DNA of 37,146 nucleotides from Candidatus Hodarchaeota archaeon (lineage in GTDB: Archaea; Asgardarchaeota; Heimdallarchaeia; Hodarchaeales; Hodarchaeaceae), in assembly GCA_016839785.1 (NCBI GenBank), contig JAEOTQ010000236.1, positions 1-37,146 of the forward strand, in the 5' to 3' direction. Below are positions 1 through 7,894 of the stretch, piece by piece. How positions within the stretch are numbered: the stretch's first letter is position 1; every line of letters begins with the position of its first letter. The position numbers and the translations under genes were made by a program. Under the pieces are notes generated by a model, which worked only from the letters and a program-made list of their open reading frames with translations, had not been told where the DNA came from and ran no database searches.

Positions 1-284
1 ATTCCAGGAAGAGGGATATACACAGGAGTTGCTAGAACCAATGTATCAATTTCTCTGAGCTTTGGATATGTCGATTCCATATCATCTTTTATGAAGCACC
101 TACCAATAGTGTCATACCAGCATTTAAAGCAACCAGTACACGGAAGGATTTTCTGTCTTTTTGGATAGAACAGCTCAACTTTTGCTCCAGCTTTTTTCAT
201 TCCTTCAACAAGAGGTTTGAGTACAAAGGCCGTATTTCCGTTTTCAGTTCTTGCACTCCCATTGACAATCATTACTTTGGACAT
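1..284 (-). CDS. NAD(P)H-dependent FMN reductase / iron-sulfur flavoprotein family, 5' part only
   Basis: This is the N-terminal 94 residues of a flavodoxin-fold protein read on the minus strand, cut off by the window edge. The start ATG at 284 follows an AAGGAAA ribosome site. The protein opens with MSKVMIVNGSARTENGNT, the phosphate-binding loop of the NADPH-dependent FMN reductase family (the S-A/P-R-x-x-G-N-T pattern that grips FMN phosphate). A cysteine-rich stretch CTGCFKCW follows at about residues 50-57, as in the iron-sulfur flavoprotein (Isf) branch. Such proteins pass electrons between FMN and quinones, metals or ferredoxin in the cytoplasm. A minus-strand TATA-like box lies at about 351-360. 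The gene diverges from the PadR operon. Family is fairly sure; substrate is unknown, and the missing C-terminus prevents a finer call. Confidence 0.8.
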   Translation of the reverse strand, partial: MSKVMIVNGSARTENGNTAFVLKPLVEGMKKAGAKVELFYPKRQKILPCTGCFKCWYDTIGRCFIKDDMESTYPKLREIDTLVLATPVYIPLPG

Positions 285-350
285 TACGTATTTCCTTCTA
301 TTTTTAAATAACAAATTGATTATTAGCTTAATAGCGCCTATATTATCTAC

Positions 351-360
351 TTATATTTGT
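351..360 (-). promoter_or_regulatory. TATA-like box for the FMN reductase gene
   Basis: On the minus strand this reads ACAAATATAA, a plausible archaeal TATA element about 70 bp before the ATG at 284. Its placement would give a start of transcription near 325-330 and a leader of roughly 45 nt. Seen by eye only. Confidence 0.35.
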
Positions 361-402
361 TTTGACTAACTCGGAAGTTTGATATAATTGAGGATCCTGA
401 TT

Positions 403-462
403 CGAAAATTATATATATGAGATACAGTATGTATCACATACAGCATATTCGTAATACAGTAT
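403..462 (+). promoter_or_regulatory. PadR operon promoter with three 16-bp-spaced repeats
   Basis: A TATA box (ATTATATATA) at about 408-418 is preceded by an A-rich BRE-like CGAAAA. Downstream, across the expected transcription start, the 9-mer ATACAGTAT occurs at 422-430, ATACAGCAT at 438-446 and ATACAGTAT at 454-462, exactly 16 bp apart each time. The inverted repeat GTATGT-ATC-ACATAC (429-443) overlaps the first two copies. The arrangement looks like an operator array for the PadR protein encoded just downstream, blocking initiation or promoter escape. The binding protein is inferred; the repeats are directly visible. Confidence 0.6.
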
Positions 463-477
463 TGTAGGTGATTCATT

Positions 478-1035
478 TTGATCAGTAATATTAAGGGATC
501 TGACTCAACTGCGTTAATAGAATCCAAATCTCATCGTAAATTTCTCGAAAACTTTGAGAGCGATCTATTACGTGGGATAGGGAAAGTTTGCGTGTTAAAA
601 ATCATAAAAAATCATGGAAAAGAAGGGGTATATGGGTGGCAACTCCTAAAGGATTTTAAAGACCTAACAAATGATAAGTTGATAATCAAAGAAGGTACTC
701 TTTATCCTTTACTAAGAAATCTTGAAAAATGGGAATCTAAGGGTAATAGACTATCTTTAATCAAATCTTATAGAGTAGTTGAAAAAGATCGTCCCAGAAA
801 GTACTATCATCTTACAGAAGAGGGAGAAAAAATTCTTTCTCACTTAGAGGGTTTCTTTCTCAAACTACTTGAGGCAATTTCAGGTATAAATGATTTTCAA
901 ATCATCCTGAAGGAGGAAAAATATATTTTTTGCCAAAACTGTAAAACAAGAATAGAATATTCAGACAGTGATATTCAATTCTGCGAAATATGTGGATTTA
1001 AACTAATTCATGAAGATCAGGAGAATAAAAAATGA
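478..1035 (+). CDS. PadR-family transcriptional regulator with C-terminal zinc ribbon
   Basis: A 185-residue winged-helix repressor of the PadR type. Residues 30-125 carry the family pattern: helix-turn-helix, then KEGTLYPLLRNLEKWE (71-86) as recognition helix, and the wing ending in RPRKYYHLTEEGEKIL (105-120). Beyond the usual PadR dimerization helix there is an extra C-terminal four-cysteine ribbon: C152-x2-C155 and C169-x2-C172, which could bind zinc or sense redox state. The start is TTG at 478; no better ATG precedes the HTH. The gene overlaps the next one by 4 bp (ATGA), so translation is probably coupled. PadR proteins commonly repress their own operon together with a membrane partner, and the repeat array in the promoter fits autoregulation. 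The family call is firm. The ligand is unknown; the ribbon suggests a metal or redox input by inference only. Confidence 0.85.
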   Translation: MISNIKGSDSTALIESKSHRKFLENFESDLLRGIGKVCVLKIIKNHGKEGVYGWQLLKDFKDLTNDKLIIKEGTLYPLLRNLEKWESKGNRLSLIKSYRVVEKDRPRKYYHLTEEGEKILSHLEGFFLKLLEAISGINDFQIILKEEKYIFCQNCKTRIEYSDSDIQFCEICGFKLIHEDQENKK

Positions 1036-2051
1036 CAACTGAAAATGAAAAACTAGTAAATAATTTCCTTGAGGAAATTAAGAAAAACCTACCAGAATGG
1101 CTTAAAAGTAATGAAACTAAAGTAGAAGACATTTTGTTAGAAATTAACTCACATCTTTGGGATAGTGCCCAAGAAATAGCAGGGTCCGATGATCCTGATC
1201 GAAATAGTATACAAGAAGCTATAAATCGACTAGGGAATCCAAAAGAAATAGCGAAAAGTTACAAAAATCGTGGGACTCCTAAATATTTTGTATCAGAGGA
1301 ATTATGGCCGATTTATACCCAAGTGATTGGTTTTATTGTTGCGATCATATTTACTGTGATTGTTATTACTCAAGTAGTATTGATTGAACCAAATAATCTT
1401 CTTCAAGCTCTTACGAATGGGTTAACTCTTTCTTTCTCAAGTGTCAGTATCTTTATAGTTATAGTTACAGCCATTTTCGTTGGTCTATCACATGAAGGGT
1501 ATTTCCCAAAGGATTTGGGAGCAAAAGATGAGGCTAAGGAATCAAAGACTAACTTCTATAAACCTAATGAATTTCTCTTTAATGGTCTTTTTGGGGTTCT
1601 CTTTGGTTTATTACTAATTGTCATGCCCCTTGATATGATAAATCTGTTCAGGATCATTGTGAATTGGATCATTGGATTCCTTGGTGGTACTTTAATGGTT
1701 TTCAATTCCGCAAGTATATCGCTTGAATTACAGACTTTATTAACAATTGTAGGCATCTTTGCTGTAATTACTGGTGTCACTAATCTACTAAAAATAACTA
1801 AAGATATTAGATTTCATCTTACTATGAATGTTATTCTGATGATCACAGGAATTGTAGATCTTGGGATTAGCTTCTATATTGTCGCAAATCTGCACTTGCT
1901 CTCCGAAGTTCTACCAATTGCCGAGAATATATTACTATTCCTGTGTGTGATAGGAATTATTGGAGCAATCGTTGAGATTTTTAAGACAATTTCAACAAAT
2001 ATCAAACTTTATGGATTCCTTGAGGAGAAAAAAATCTCCTCAACCGCTTAA
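1032..2051 (+). CDS. HAAS-domain multi-pass membrane protein (PadR partner)
   Basis: A 339-residue membrane protein. Residues 5-80 form a helical soluble domain with the HAAS/DUF1700 layout: a conserved ILLEINSHLWDSAQEI helix followed by the IQEAINRLGNPKEIAKSY segment. This domain is known to sit next to PadR regulators. The rest holds about seven hydrophobic segments, roughly at 91-120, 127-152, 181-205, 207-230, 236-256, 262-285 and 296-318. ATG overlaps the PadR stop by 4 bp, so the two are translationally coupled. Its likely role is a membrane-bound sensor or modulator of the PadR protein, by family precedent; no enzymatic motif is visible. A stop at 2051 is followed after 19 bp by the dehydrogenase gene. 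The domain call is good, the signal sensed is unknown. Confidence 0.75.
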   Translation: MTTENEKLVNNFLEEIKKNLPEWLKSNETKVEDILLEINSHLWDSAQEIAGSDDPDRNSIQEAINRLGNPKEIAKSYKNRGTPKYFVSEELWPIYTQVIGFIVAIIFTVIVITQVVLIEPNNLLQALTNGLTLSFSSVSIFIVIVTAIFVGLSHEGYFPKDLGAKDEAKESKTNFYKPNEFLFNGLFGVLFGLLLIVMPLDMINLFRIIVNWIIGFLGGTLMVFNSASISLELQTLLTIVGIFAVITGVTNLLKITKDIRFHLTMNVILMITGIVDLGISFYIVANLHLLSEVLPIAENILLFLCVIGIIGAIVEIFKTISTNIKLYGFLEEKKISSTA

Positions 2052-2070
2052 GTATCTGGAGACATAAGGA

Positions 2071-3051
2071 ATGAAGGCAGTTACTTATTCAAAATACGGT
2101 CCACCTGATGTTCTACAATTAAAAGAGGTTTCCAACCCTACTCCTAAGGAAAATGAAATCCTGATTAGAAATCATGCGACAACGGTGACTTTATTCGACT
2201 GTTGGATGCGAAGTAACACATCTCCTCCTGGGTTCGGACTCATAATGCGTATAGCGAATGGTATCAGAAAACCAAAGCAACCTATACTAGGCACTGAGCT
2301 AGCTGGAGAGATTATATACGTAGGTAAAGACGTTACTTTATTGAAGAAAGGTGACCAAGTTTATGGGTTTACTGGGGATTTAGGTGCATATGTCGAGTAT
2401 ATGTGTTTGCCTGAGGACGGGATGGTATCACTAAAACCAACCAATATGACCTATGAAGAAGCCGCTGCTGTTCCACAAGGGGCATTAACCGCCTTGTATT
2501 TCTTAAGGAAAGGAAATATACAGAAGGGTCAAAAAATTCTCATCTTTGGCGCTTCTGGAGGAGTGGGTACTTTTGCCGTACAGATTGCCAAAAATATATA
2601 CGAATGTGAAGTTACAGGGGTATGTAGTACCTCGAAGATAGAGTTAGTACAATCCTTGGGAGTCGACAAAACCATTGATTATACTAAAGAAGACTTTACC
2701 AAAAACGGGGAGGTTTATGATATTATACTCGACACAATAGGTAAAAGCAACATACGACGAAGTAAAAGAGTACTAAAGGAAAATGGGTTTTATCTTTTTA
2801 CAACCTTTGGATTGCCAAAGCTTTTTGGAATATTGTGGCTTAAAGTGACAAGCAGCAAGAAGACATTTTTTGGGCTCTTAGAAGAGAGAACAGAAGATCT
2901 GATCTTCCTCAAAGAGCGAATCGAAGAGGGGAAGCTATCGTCGGTCATTGATAGATGTTATCCAATGGAACAGATTGCTGAAGCTCATAGATATGTCGAA
3001 ACAGGACAGAAAAAGGGTCAGGTAGTCATCAATATAGTACAAGAGGATTAA
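2071..3051 (+). CDS. MDR-superfamily NAD(P)-dependent quinone oxidoreductase / alcohol dehydrogenase
   Basis: A 326-residue medium-chain dehydrogenase/reductase. It has a GroES-like N-terminal half (1-125, with YGPPDVLQLKEV at 9-20 and GTELAGEI at 74-81) and a Rossmann half with the nucleotide-binding loop GASGGVG at 160-166. The zinc-binding cysteine and histidine set of true alcohol dehydrogenases is not evident, so a zinc-free quinone- or enone-reductase-like chemistry with NAD(P)H is more likely. The length fits the family. ATG at 2071 follows AAGGA at a good distance. It is the third gene of the PadR operon. A paralogue lies at about 6.0-7.0 kb and shares many blocks (LKPTNMT, DYTKEDFT, KKG-VVI). 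The substrate is not predictable; electrophile or quinone detoxification is an inference from the operon. Confidence 0.8.
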   Translation: MKAVTYSKYGPPDVLQLKEVSNPTPKENEILIRNHATTVTLFDCWMRSNTSPPGFGLIMRIANGIRKPKQPILGTELAGEIIYVGKDVTLLKKGDQVYGFTGDLGAYVEYMCLPEDGMVSLKPTNMTYEEAAAVPQGALTALYFLRKGNIQKGQKILIFGASGGVGTFAVQIAKNIYECEVTGVCSTSKIELVQSLGVDKTIDYTKEDFTKNGEVYDIILDTIGKSNIRRSKRVLKENGFYLFTTFGLPKLFGILWLKVTSSKKTFFGLLEERTEDLIFLKERIEEGKLSSVIDRCYPMEQIAEAHRYVETGQKKGQVVINIVQED

Positions 3052-3054
3052 GAA

Positions 3055-3810
3055 ATGAAAGTTAGTAAACCAAGAATGGCTTTTAAATTTTCAAAGATGT
3101 TTTTCTGGAGAATTATAAAAAGAAAATGGTACATGCCTGGTGTGCCTGAAATTAACGTGGATCAGTTAGCAGAGCGACTGAAATCTAATGACCCTCCATT
3201 AATACTTGATCTTCGAGACAGAGCAGATTTTGAGGGTATGGGAGACTCTAAATATGACAAACATGGACATATTCAAGACGCTAAATGGATTCCCATTATG
3301 GAACTTCCATCTCTGTTCGATGAAATTCCTAAAGACAGAGAAATCGTCACTATTTGTCCAGGTGGGGGAATGTCCTTAGTTGCAGCTGAACTAATGATCA
3401 ATGCGGGATTTATAGATGCTAAGAGTTTAAAAGGTGGTATATGGGAATGGGCTAAACATGGACATCCCCTTATTAAAGGAATCGAAACAACAGAATCCTC
3501 TTCTGAAGAAATTGAACTTAGTAGAGATAAAACCAGGAGTGAAATAATCGAAGGAGCGCAATCTAAGGAATATCTTGGTGAAATAGACGATACCGTAGAC
3601 GCACGTGATCTACTTTGCCCGAGACCTGTCTTGATGTCCAAGAAAGCGTTGAATAAATTGGAAGTTGGGCAGGTATTGGAAATTTTAACTACTGATCCAG
3701 GTAGTTGTAGAGATATTCCTGCTTGGACTCATGTCACTAGTCAGGAGCTCTTAAGCTATGAGGAACGTGGTTCTAAAAGTTTCCGTTTTCTTGTAAAAAA
3801 ACTGCACTAA
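3055..3810 (+). CDS. Rhodanese-TusA fusion sulfurtransferase
   Basis: A 251-residue protein with two sulfur-carrier domains. The rhodanese domain (about 31-143) contains LILDLRDRADFEGMG, HIQDAKWIP and an active-site loop beginning with C101 (CPGGGMS), where a persulfide would form. After a charged linker, a TusA/SirA-like domain (about 178-251) has DARDLLCPRPVLMSKKAL with the carrier cysteine C188 in the CPxP motif. Both catalytic cysteines are present, so the protein can probably pass sulfane sulfur from one domain to the other. The N-terminal 25 residues are basic and not part of the rhodanese fold. It starts 3 bp after the dehydrogenase stop and is the last gene of the operon. Roles in thio-cofactor or tRNA sulfur delivery, or in sulfur redox handling, are all possible. 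Fusions of these domains are known in prokaryotes. Confidence 0.85.
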   Translation: MKVSKPRMAFKFSKMFFWRIIKRKWYMPGVPEINVDQLAERLKSNDPPLILDLRDRADFEGMGDSKYDKHGHIQDAKWIPIMELPSLFDEIPKDREIVTICPGGGMSLVAAELMINAGFIDAKSLKGGIWEWAKHGHPLIKGIETTESSSEEIELSRDKTRSEIIEGAQSKEYLGEIDDTVDARDLLCPRPVLMSKKALNKLEVGQVLEILTTDPGSCRDIPAWTHVTSQELLSYEERGSKSFRFLVKKLH

Positions 3811-4008
3811 ATTCTAAATGAAGGTTATGAGATGTAACAAGAGGAACGAGATAAACCTATTCTCAAGATTAACACTATTTAGTGAATGATATGGAAAAGG
3901 AAGCTAAAATGATAGATATATGTATCACGATTTGTCAGAAGAAATGAGACCATTTCTTTTAGAGTTACCCTCTCCTTTATTTTGATTCTCATGAATATTG
4001 GTGTATTT

Positions 4009-4020
4009 CGTATATAAGTA
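4009..4020 (+). promoter_or_regulatory. TATA box for the lipid kinase gene
   Basis: GTATATAAGTA lies about 80 bp before the ATG at 4092, in the 281-bp space after the rhodanese-TusA gene. It would set transcription start near 4037-4042, leaving a leader of about 50 nt. A CGGAG ribosome site at 4079-4083 precedes the start codon. The rest of 3811-4008 holds no convincing gene. Confidence 0.45.
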
Positions 4021-4091
4021 CTGAAAATTGATCACTGAAGTAAACCTCAAAAATGAACTAGCGAAATTAAATTTCCTCCGGAGTTACCATC

Positions 4092-5954
4092 ATGAAAGAA
4101 GCTTTTCTCGTAATTAATCCTGTTGCTGCTGGAGGACGTGTTAAAACGCTTTGGGAGAAAAAAATTAAGCCATTAGTCGACGAAACCGCGTTAGAATATG
4201 ATTTTGAATTCACTTCTTCCCCTCATCAAGCAATTGAAATTGCTAGAAGCCGTGTTAATGAGGGATACAAGGTTATTTGTTCATTAGGAGGGGATGGAAC
4301 AGCAAATGAGGTAATAAATGGGATTTTGAAGGCTGACAAGCCTGGAATTTTCTCTGCTATTCCTGTTGGAACTGGGAGTGATGTTCCTACTACTTATGGG
4401 ATACCTGAAAATGATTTAGAAGCAGCTGTGCAATGCTTAGTGAACGGTCAAAATAAAACCTTTGATGTAGGTTACTGTGAAACAGCTGATCGGTACTTCG
4501 CTGGAGTAGCTTCTATGGGCTTTGATGCACAAGTAACTCAAGTTGCTGATCGGACCCATAAAGGATCTAAAAGATTTTTAGGAGTAAGAAGTTATCAATT
4601 AGCTTTTGCCAGAACACTGACAAGATTGAAGCATTATAATCTGTTAATTAGGATTGATGGAGACCAAACAATCGCAGGCAAAAGAATGTTACTCGCTATA
4701 GGCAATGGAAAACGTTACGGGGCTGGAATGCATATCTGTCCTGATGCAGAAGTAACAGATGGCAAATTTACTGTAACTTCCGTGCAGAGAATGAGTCGAA
4801 TTACTCTCCTGCGATTTTTCCCTACAGTGTATGAGGGTGATCATCTCACACATAAAAGTGTTGAGACGTTTGAGGGGGAATCAATTCATGTGGATTCTAC
4901 CAAAAAAAAGAAATGTTTATATCAGGTAGATGGTGAAATCTTGGGATATCTCCCGGAGACTTTTGTAACAAAACCGAACCTCTTAACTGTACGTGTTCCA
5001 GATCCATGGATTTCTTATTCTGAAATTTGGGAAGGTAAATTGAGAGACGAGAAAGGATTCACTGATCCATTCACTGGGAATAAACTTCTTTTAGCTAAAC
5101 TCCTTTATCTTAACCCCATTTCGAATTATAAAAGAGGACTTGACTGGAGTCAGTCCAAAGAGGAAGTAAATGCAGAAAAGCAGTCAAAAGATGAAGTTAA
5201 AAGTATTAATGAAGAAAATTATTTGTATATGAAGGAAAAACATTTTTCGAAACGAGTGATATTTTTCTTGCTTAGAACTTTTTTCCAAACTCTCAGTTTA
5301 TCAGTTGCATTTACAGCTCCAATAGTTTTTCCATGGTTTTTTGATATCGTTTTTCCAAATCTACTAGCTCTAATTCCCCAAGAAATTGGTGCTTTTGTTC
5401 AGGAAGTAATTGATACCATACAATCTTTTTTTGTACTACCTTCTTGGGTAGAATCTATAATTAGGTTCTTTATGGATCTATCTGCAATCTTTAATCCCTT
5501 TCTTGTCTTTTCATTAATAATGATTTTCTTCAAACAGGTTGGAGCGCTCGCTGAGGAGGAATATCATGATCCATTCAGCTCTGTAAATGGAACACCAACA
5601 TCTACTGGTTATTTTTTGGATTCTATTAGAAGGAAGTTTAGTTTCGATTTTTCCTCCGCTACTCTGATCTTACTCATCGTTTCTAGTTGTGTATCTTTCT
5701 TTTTAGTAATTAGAAGGGCCAGAGGAATTTTATTTGAAGTGATGACAACTAAAGAAGAAATAAGGCACCGTGCAAATGTTAGAAAGGTTTTCCTGAAATA
5801 CTGCAAAGAGGGAACCTATACAGAAATTGATTATACCAAAAATCGACTCTCTGAATCAAAAAAGACAAAAACTTTTGCTAATCTAGTGAAATATGGACCA
5901 ATGGTTTCGTTAATTATCCCTGCAATACTCGCAATACTATTTATTCTGCTTTAA
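4092..5954 (+). CDS. Diacylglycerol/sphingosine-kinase-family lipid kinase fused to a C-terminal membrane domain
   Basis: A 620-residue protein. Residues 1-303 are a complete DAGK catalytic module of the YegS/BmrU/DgkB type: INPVAAGG at 8-15, the nucleotide-binding GGDGT at 66-70, GTGSD at 93-97, and a VDGE motif at 279-282. Such enzymes transfer phosphate from ATP to a lipid hydroxyl. Residues 304-386 are a polar linker. Residues 387-620 hold membrane segments at about 388-425, 452-482, 520-541 and 601-620, with a basic cytosolic stretch (541-600). Stand-alone family members are about 290-330 residues, so the C-terminal half is an extra domain that I do not recognise. It would anchor the kinase at its substrate. 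The enzyme could act on archaeal or other polyprenyl/glycerol lipids. ATG at 4092 has a CGGAG ribosome site. It appears monocistronic or leads into the next gene 24 bp downstream. Confidence 0.8.
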   Translation: MKEAFLVINPVAAGGRVKTLWEKKIKPLVDETALEYDFEFTSSPHQAIEIARSRVNEGYKVICSLGGDGTANEVINGILKADKPGIFSAIPVGTGSDVPTTYGIPENDLEAAVQCLVNGQNKTFDVGYCETADRYFAGVASMGFDAQVTQVADRTHKGSKRFLGVRSYQLAFARTLTRLKHYNLLIRIDGDQTIAGKRMLLAIGNGKRYGAGMHICPDAEVTDGKFTVTSVQRMSRITLLRFFPTVYEGDHLTHKSVETFEGESIHVDSTKKKKCLYQVDGEILGYLPETFVTKPNLLTVRVPDPWISYSEIWEGKLRDEKGFTDPFTGNKLLLAKLLYLNPISNYKRGLDWSQSKEEVNAEKQSKDEVKSINEENYLYMKEKHFSKRVIFFLLRTFFQTLSLSVAFTAPIVFPWFFDIVFPNLLALIPQEIGAFVQEVIDTIQSFFVLPSWVESIIRFFMDLSAIFNPFLVFSLIMIFFKQVGALAEEEYHDPFSSVNGTPTSTGYFLDSIRRKFSFDFSSATLILLIVSSCVSFFLVIRRARGILFEVMTTKEEIRHRANVRKVFLKYCKEGTYTEIDYTKNRLSESKKTKTFANLVKYGPMVSLIIPAILAILFILL

Positions 5955-5978
5955 TCAAACAAAAGAAAACAATCTCAG

Positions 5979-7007
5979 ATGATAATGATGGATAATAAAG
6001 GTAATGCAAAAAATAAAATGAAAGCGATTGTCAATGAAAGATATGGACCACCCGAGGGTCTAAAATTAAAAGAAGTAGATGCACCTACTCCGAAAGATAA
6101 AGAAATACAGATTCGAATACATGCGACGACAGTAGGTTTCGGAGATATTGCCGCACGAGATTTTACATATCGGATATTCCATATGCCTGCGCCTTTATAT
6201 CCCCTGATGAAATTTGTGTTTGGTATCAGAAAACCCAAAAAAACTATTCTGGGAACCGAATTTTCAGGAACCGTTGAGGCTCTAGGGGCCAACGTAACTC
6301 TATTTAAGGAAGGAGATGATGTTTTTGGATATGTTGGTCAGAAAATGGGCTGTTATGCGGAATACATGTGTATGTCTGAAGATGGCTCGGTTACGCTAAA
6401 ACCAACCAATATGACGCATGCAGAAGCCGCTGCCATTCCTTATGGGGGAATCATAGCAGGTGAAATACTTAGAAAAATGAATATTCAACCAAGACAAAAA
6501 ATCCTTATCATTGGCGCTTCTGGAGGGATCGGTTCGGCTGCTGTCCAGCTTGCCAAGCACCACTATGATGCAGAAGTGACCGGGGTGTGTGGTACCCCGA
6601 GATTGGAATTTGTGAAGTCGCTAGGAGCTGATAAGGTAATAGACTATACAAAAGAGGATTTCACACAAAGCGGTGAGACGTACGATATTATTTTTGACAT
6701 ATTGAACAAGAGTTCGTTTGGTCGTTGTAAAAATTCGCTCGTGAAGAATGGCCGCTATATTTTAGCCAGCTTTGGAATGAAACATGTTTTTCAAATGCTA
6801 TGGACCAAATTGATAGGGAGTAAAAAAGTAATATGCTCGATGGCAATGAAAGAGGATATACATCCTGTTAAAGAGCTTGCGGAAATAGGAACGTTAAAAG
6901 CGGTCATAGACAAAAGCTTTCTCTTGGAACAGGCCGCTGAGGCTCACAAGTATGTTGAGGAAGGGCGGAAAAAGGGCCATGTTGTAATCACTTTAGACCA
7001 TCTGTAG
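5979..7007 (+). CDS. Second MDR-superfamily quinone oxidoreductase / alcohol dehydrogenase paralogue
   Basis: A medium-chain dehydrogenase of 342 residues as drawn. The dinucleotide loop GASGGIG is at 179-185, with GTEFSGTVEALG near 92-103. Comparison with the paralogue at 2.07-3.05 kb shows the family normally begins MKA(I/V)xxxxYGPP. That places the true start probably at the ATG at 6018 (residue 14 here), giving 329 residues. The first 13 residues are then leader or an optional extension. The zinc-ligand pattern of classical alcohol dehydrogenases is absent. The gene begins 24 bp after the lipid kinase stop and may be cotranscribed with it. The two dehydrogenases flank the kinase, which looks like duplication and divergence. 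Substrate is unknown. Confidence 0.8.
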   Translation: MIMMDNKGNAKNKMKAIVNERYGPPEGLKLKEVDAPTPKDKEIQIRIHATTVGFGDIAARDFTYRIFHMPAPLYPLMKFVFGIRKPKKTILGTEFSGTVEALGANVTLFKEGDDVFGYVGQKMGCYAEYMCMSEDGSVTLKPTNMTHAEAAAIPYGGIIAGEILRKMNIQPRQKILIIGASGGIGSAAVQLAKHHYDAEVTGVCGTPRLEFVKSLGADKVIDYTKEDFTQSGETYDIIFDILNKSSFGRCKNSLVKNGRYILASFGMKHVFQMLWTKLIGSKKVICSMAMKEDIHPVKELAEIGTLKAVIDKSFLLEQAAEAHKYVEEGRKKGHVVITLDHL

Positions 7008-7022
7008 ATTAAAGGTGACAAA

Positions 7023-7115
7023 ATGGAAAATACCGATACTAAGGAATCGATTGTAGAAAGGATAAAAAGCTCATTATCTAGGTCGGTTGAGGAAGACTGT
7101 CTGGCTTTTGGGTAA
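7023..7115 (+). CDS. Possible 30-residue mini-ORF or gene remnant
   Basis: An ATG at 7023, preceded by AAGGTGA, opens 30 codons (MENTDTKESIVERIKSSLSR followed by ten more residues) ending at TAA 7113. It starts 15 bp after the dehydrogenase stop, in operon-like position. The good ribosome site argues for translation. The short length and abrupt end suggest instead the surviving N-terminus of a decayed gene. I recognise no family. Confidence 0.25.
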   Translation: MENTDTKESIVERIKSSLSRSVEEDCLAFG

Positions 7116-7167
7116 AGGCGTAAACATACCCGAATAAAATCATAGAGAAAATATAGGAGGATTCCTA

Positions 7168-7314
7168 TTGAGTATCGAAAAGAGCTTGTCTAGTTTTTTC
7201 TTTCTGTCTATATTGGGCTTAAACTTTGCAAAGATGGCACTTGGTGAGAATTGTTTAACAATTGAATTTACCTTCAAATTTAATTATTTATATGAAATTA
7301 TTAGGGTGGAATAG
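7168..7314 (+). CDS. Possible 48-residue mini-ORF upstream of the flavodoxin gene
   Basis: A perfect AGGAGG at 7155-7160 stands 7 nt before a TTG codon at 7168 that opens 48 codons. The ORF ends at TAG 7312-7314, two bases before the TTG start of the flavodoxin-like gene. The product would begin MSIEKSLSSFFFLSILGLNF and is partly hydrophobic, with no recognised family. It may be a real small protein, a leader peptide coupled to the next gene, or a decayed gene whose ribosome site has survived. The same stretch contains a TATA-like TTATTTATATG (7283-7293), which argues that part of it is promoter instead. Confidence 0.25.
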   Translation: MSIEKSLSSFFFLSILGLNFAKMALGENCLTIEFTFKFNYLYEIIRVE

Positions 7315-7316
7315 AA

Positions 7317-7796
7317 TTGGAAATCAACAAGCTAAAGATTTTATTGATTGTGTTTTCTTTTCATCATAATAATACTGAGAAAATTGCTAATGTCTTCGCC
7401 AAAGTGCTTAATGCAAAAATAAAGAAGCCCCAGCAAATAAACCCTGAAGAACTTCAAGAGTATAGGCTAATAGGCTTTGGCTCGGGGATCTATGATGAAA
7501 AACACCATAAAATTCTACTTAAACTTGCTGATAAACTACCACATGTCACCAATAGGAAGGCATTCCTTTTCTCAACTAGTGGAGTTACAAACGAAGGAGA
7601 AATTGCTAAAGCTCATTCACATCTTCGGGAAAAGTTGCATTCAAAAGGTTACGTAATTCTTGATGAATTTAACTGTGCGGGATTTAACACGAATAGCTTT
7701 TTGCGATTCTTTGGTGGAATGAATAAAGGTAGGCCTAATGCTAAAGACCTCAAACAGGCAGAAGAGTTTGCCCAGAACCTGAAACAGACCCTGTAA
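7317..7796 (+). CDS. Flavodoxin-like protein
   Basis: A 159-residue flavodoxin-fold protein. It opens with a hydrophobic beta strand (KILLIVFSF) followed by HHNNTEKIAN, which corresponds to the FMN phosphate loop of flavodoxins (T/S-x-T-G-N-T-x-x-x-A) in diverged form. Further blocks are LIGFGSGIYDEKHH at about 51-64, where flavodoxins contact the isoalloxazine ring, and AFLFSTSGV at about 82-90. The length is typical of the group used as electron carriers or flavodoxin-domain oxidoreductases in the cytoplasm. The start is TTG at 7317 behind AGGGTGGA (7303-7310). It converges with the acyltransferase gene at 7895. Fold is fairly sure; partner is unknown. Confidence 0.7.
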   Translation: MEINKLKILLIVFSFHHNNTEKIANVFAKVLNAKIKKPQQINPEELQEYRLIGFGSGIYDEKHHKILLKLADKLPHVTNRKAFLFSTSGVTNEGEIAKAHSHLREKLHSKGYVILDEFNCAGFNTNSFLRFFGGMNKGRPNAKDLKQAEEFAQNLKQTL

Positions 7797-7852
7797 GCTA
7801 AGATATTAAAAAATTTAAAAATGGTACGATGAAATTCAATTCACCTATGTAG

Positions 7853-7859
7853 AAAAAAA
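7853..7859 (-). terminator. Oligo-T terminator of the acyltransferase gene
   Basis: Seven A residues on the plus strand give a T7 run on the minus strand about 36 bp past the stop codon. Oligo-T tracts of five or more commonly end archaeal transcripts. No hairpin is needed or seen. Confidence 0.4.
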
Positions 7860-7894
7860 GGAAGAGAATAATGAGAATTTCCCTATATCTAGAT

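Noticed and set aside
3811-4008. Short ORFs of 18-23 codons after the rhodanese-TusA gene
   Set aside because: Too short, no ribosome sites, no domain; treated as intergenic.
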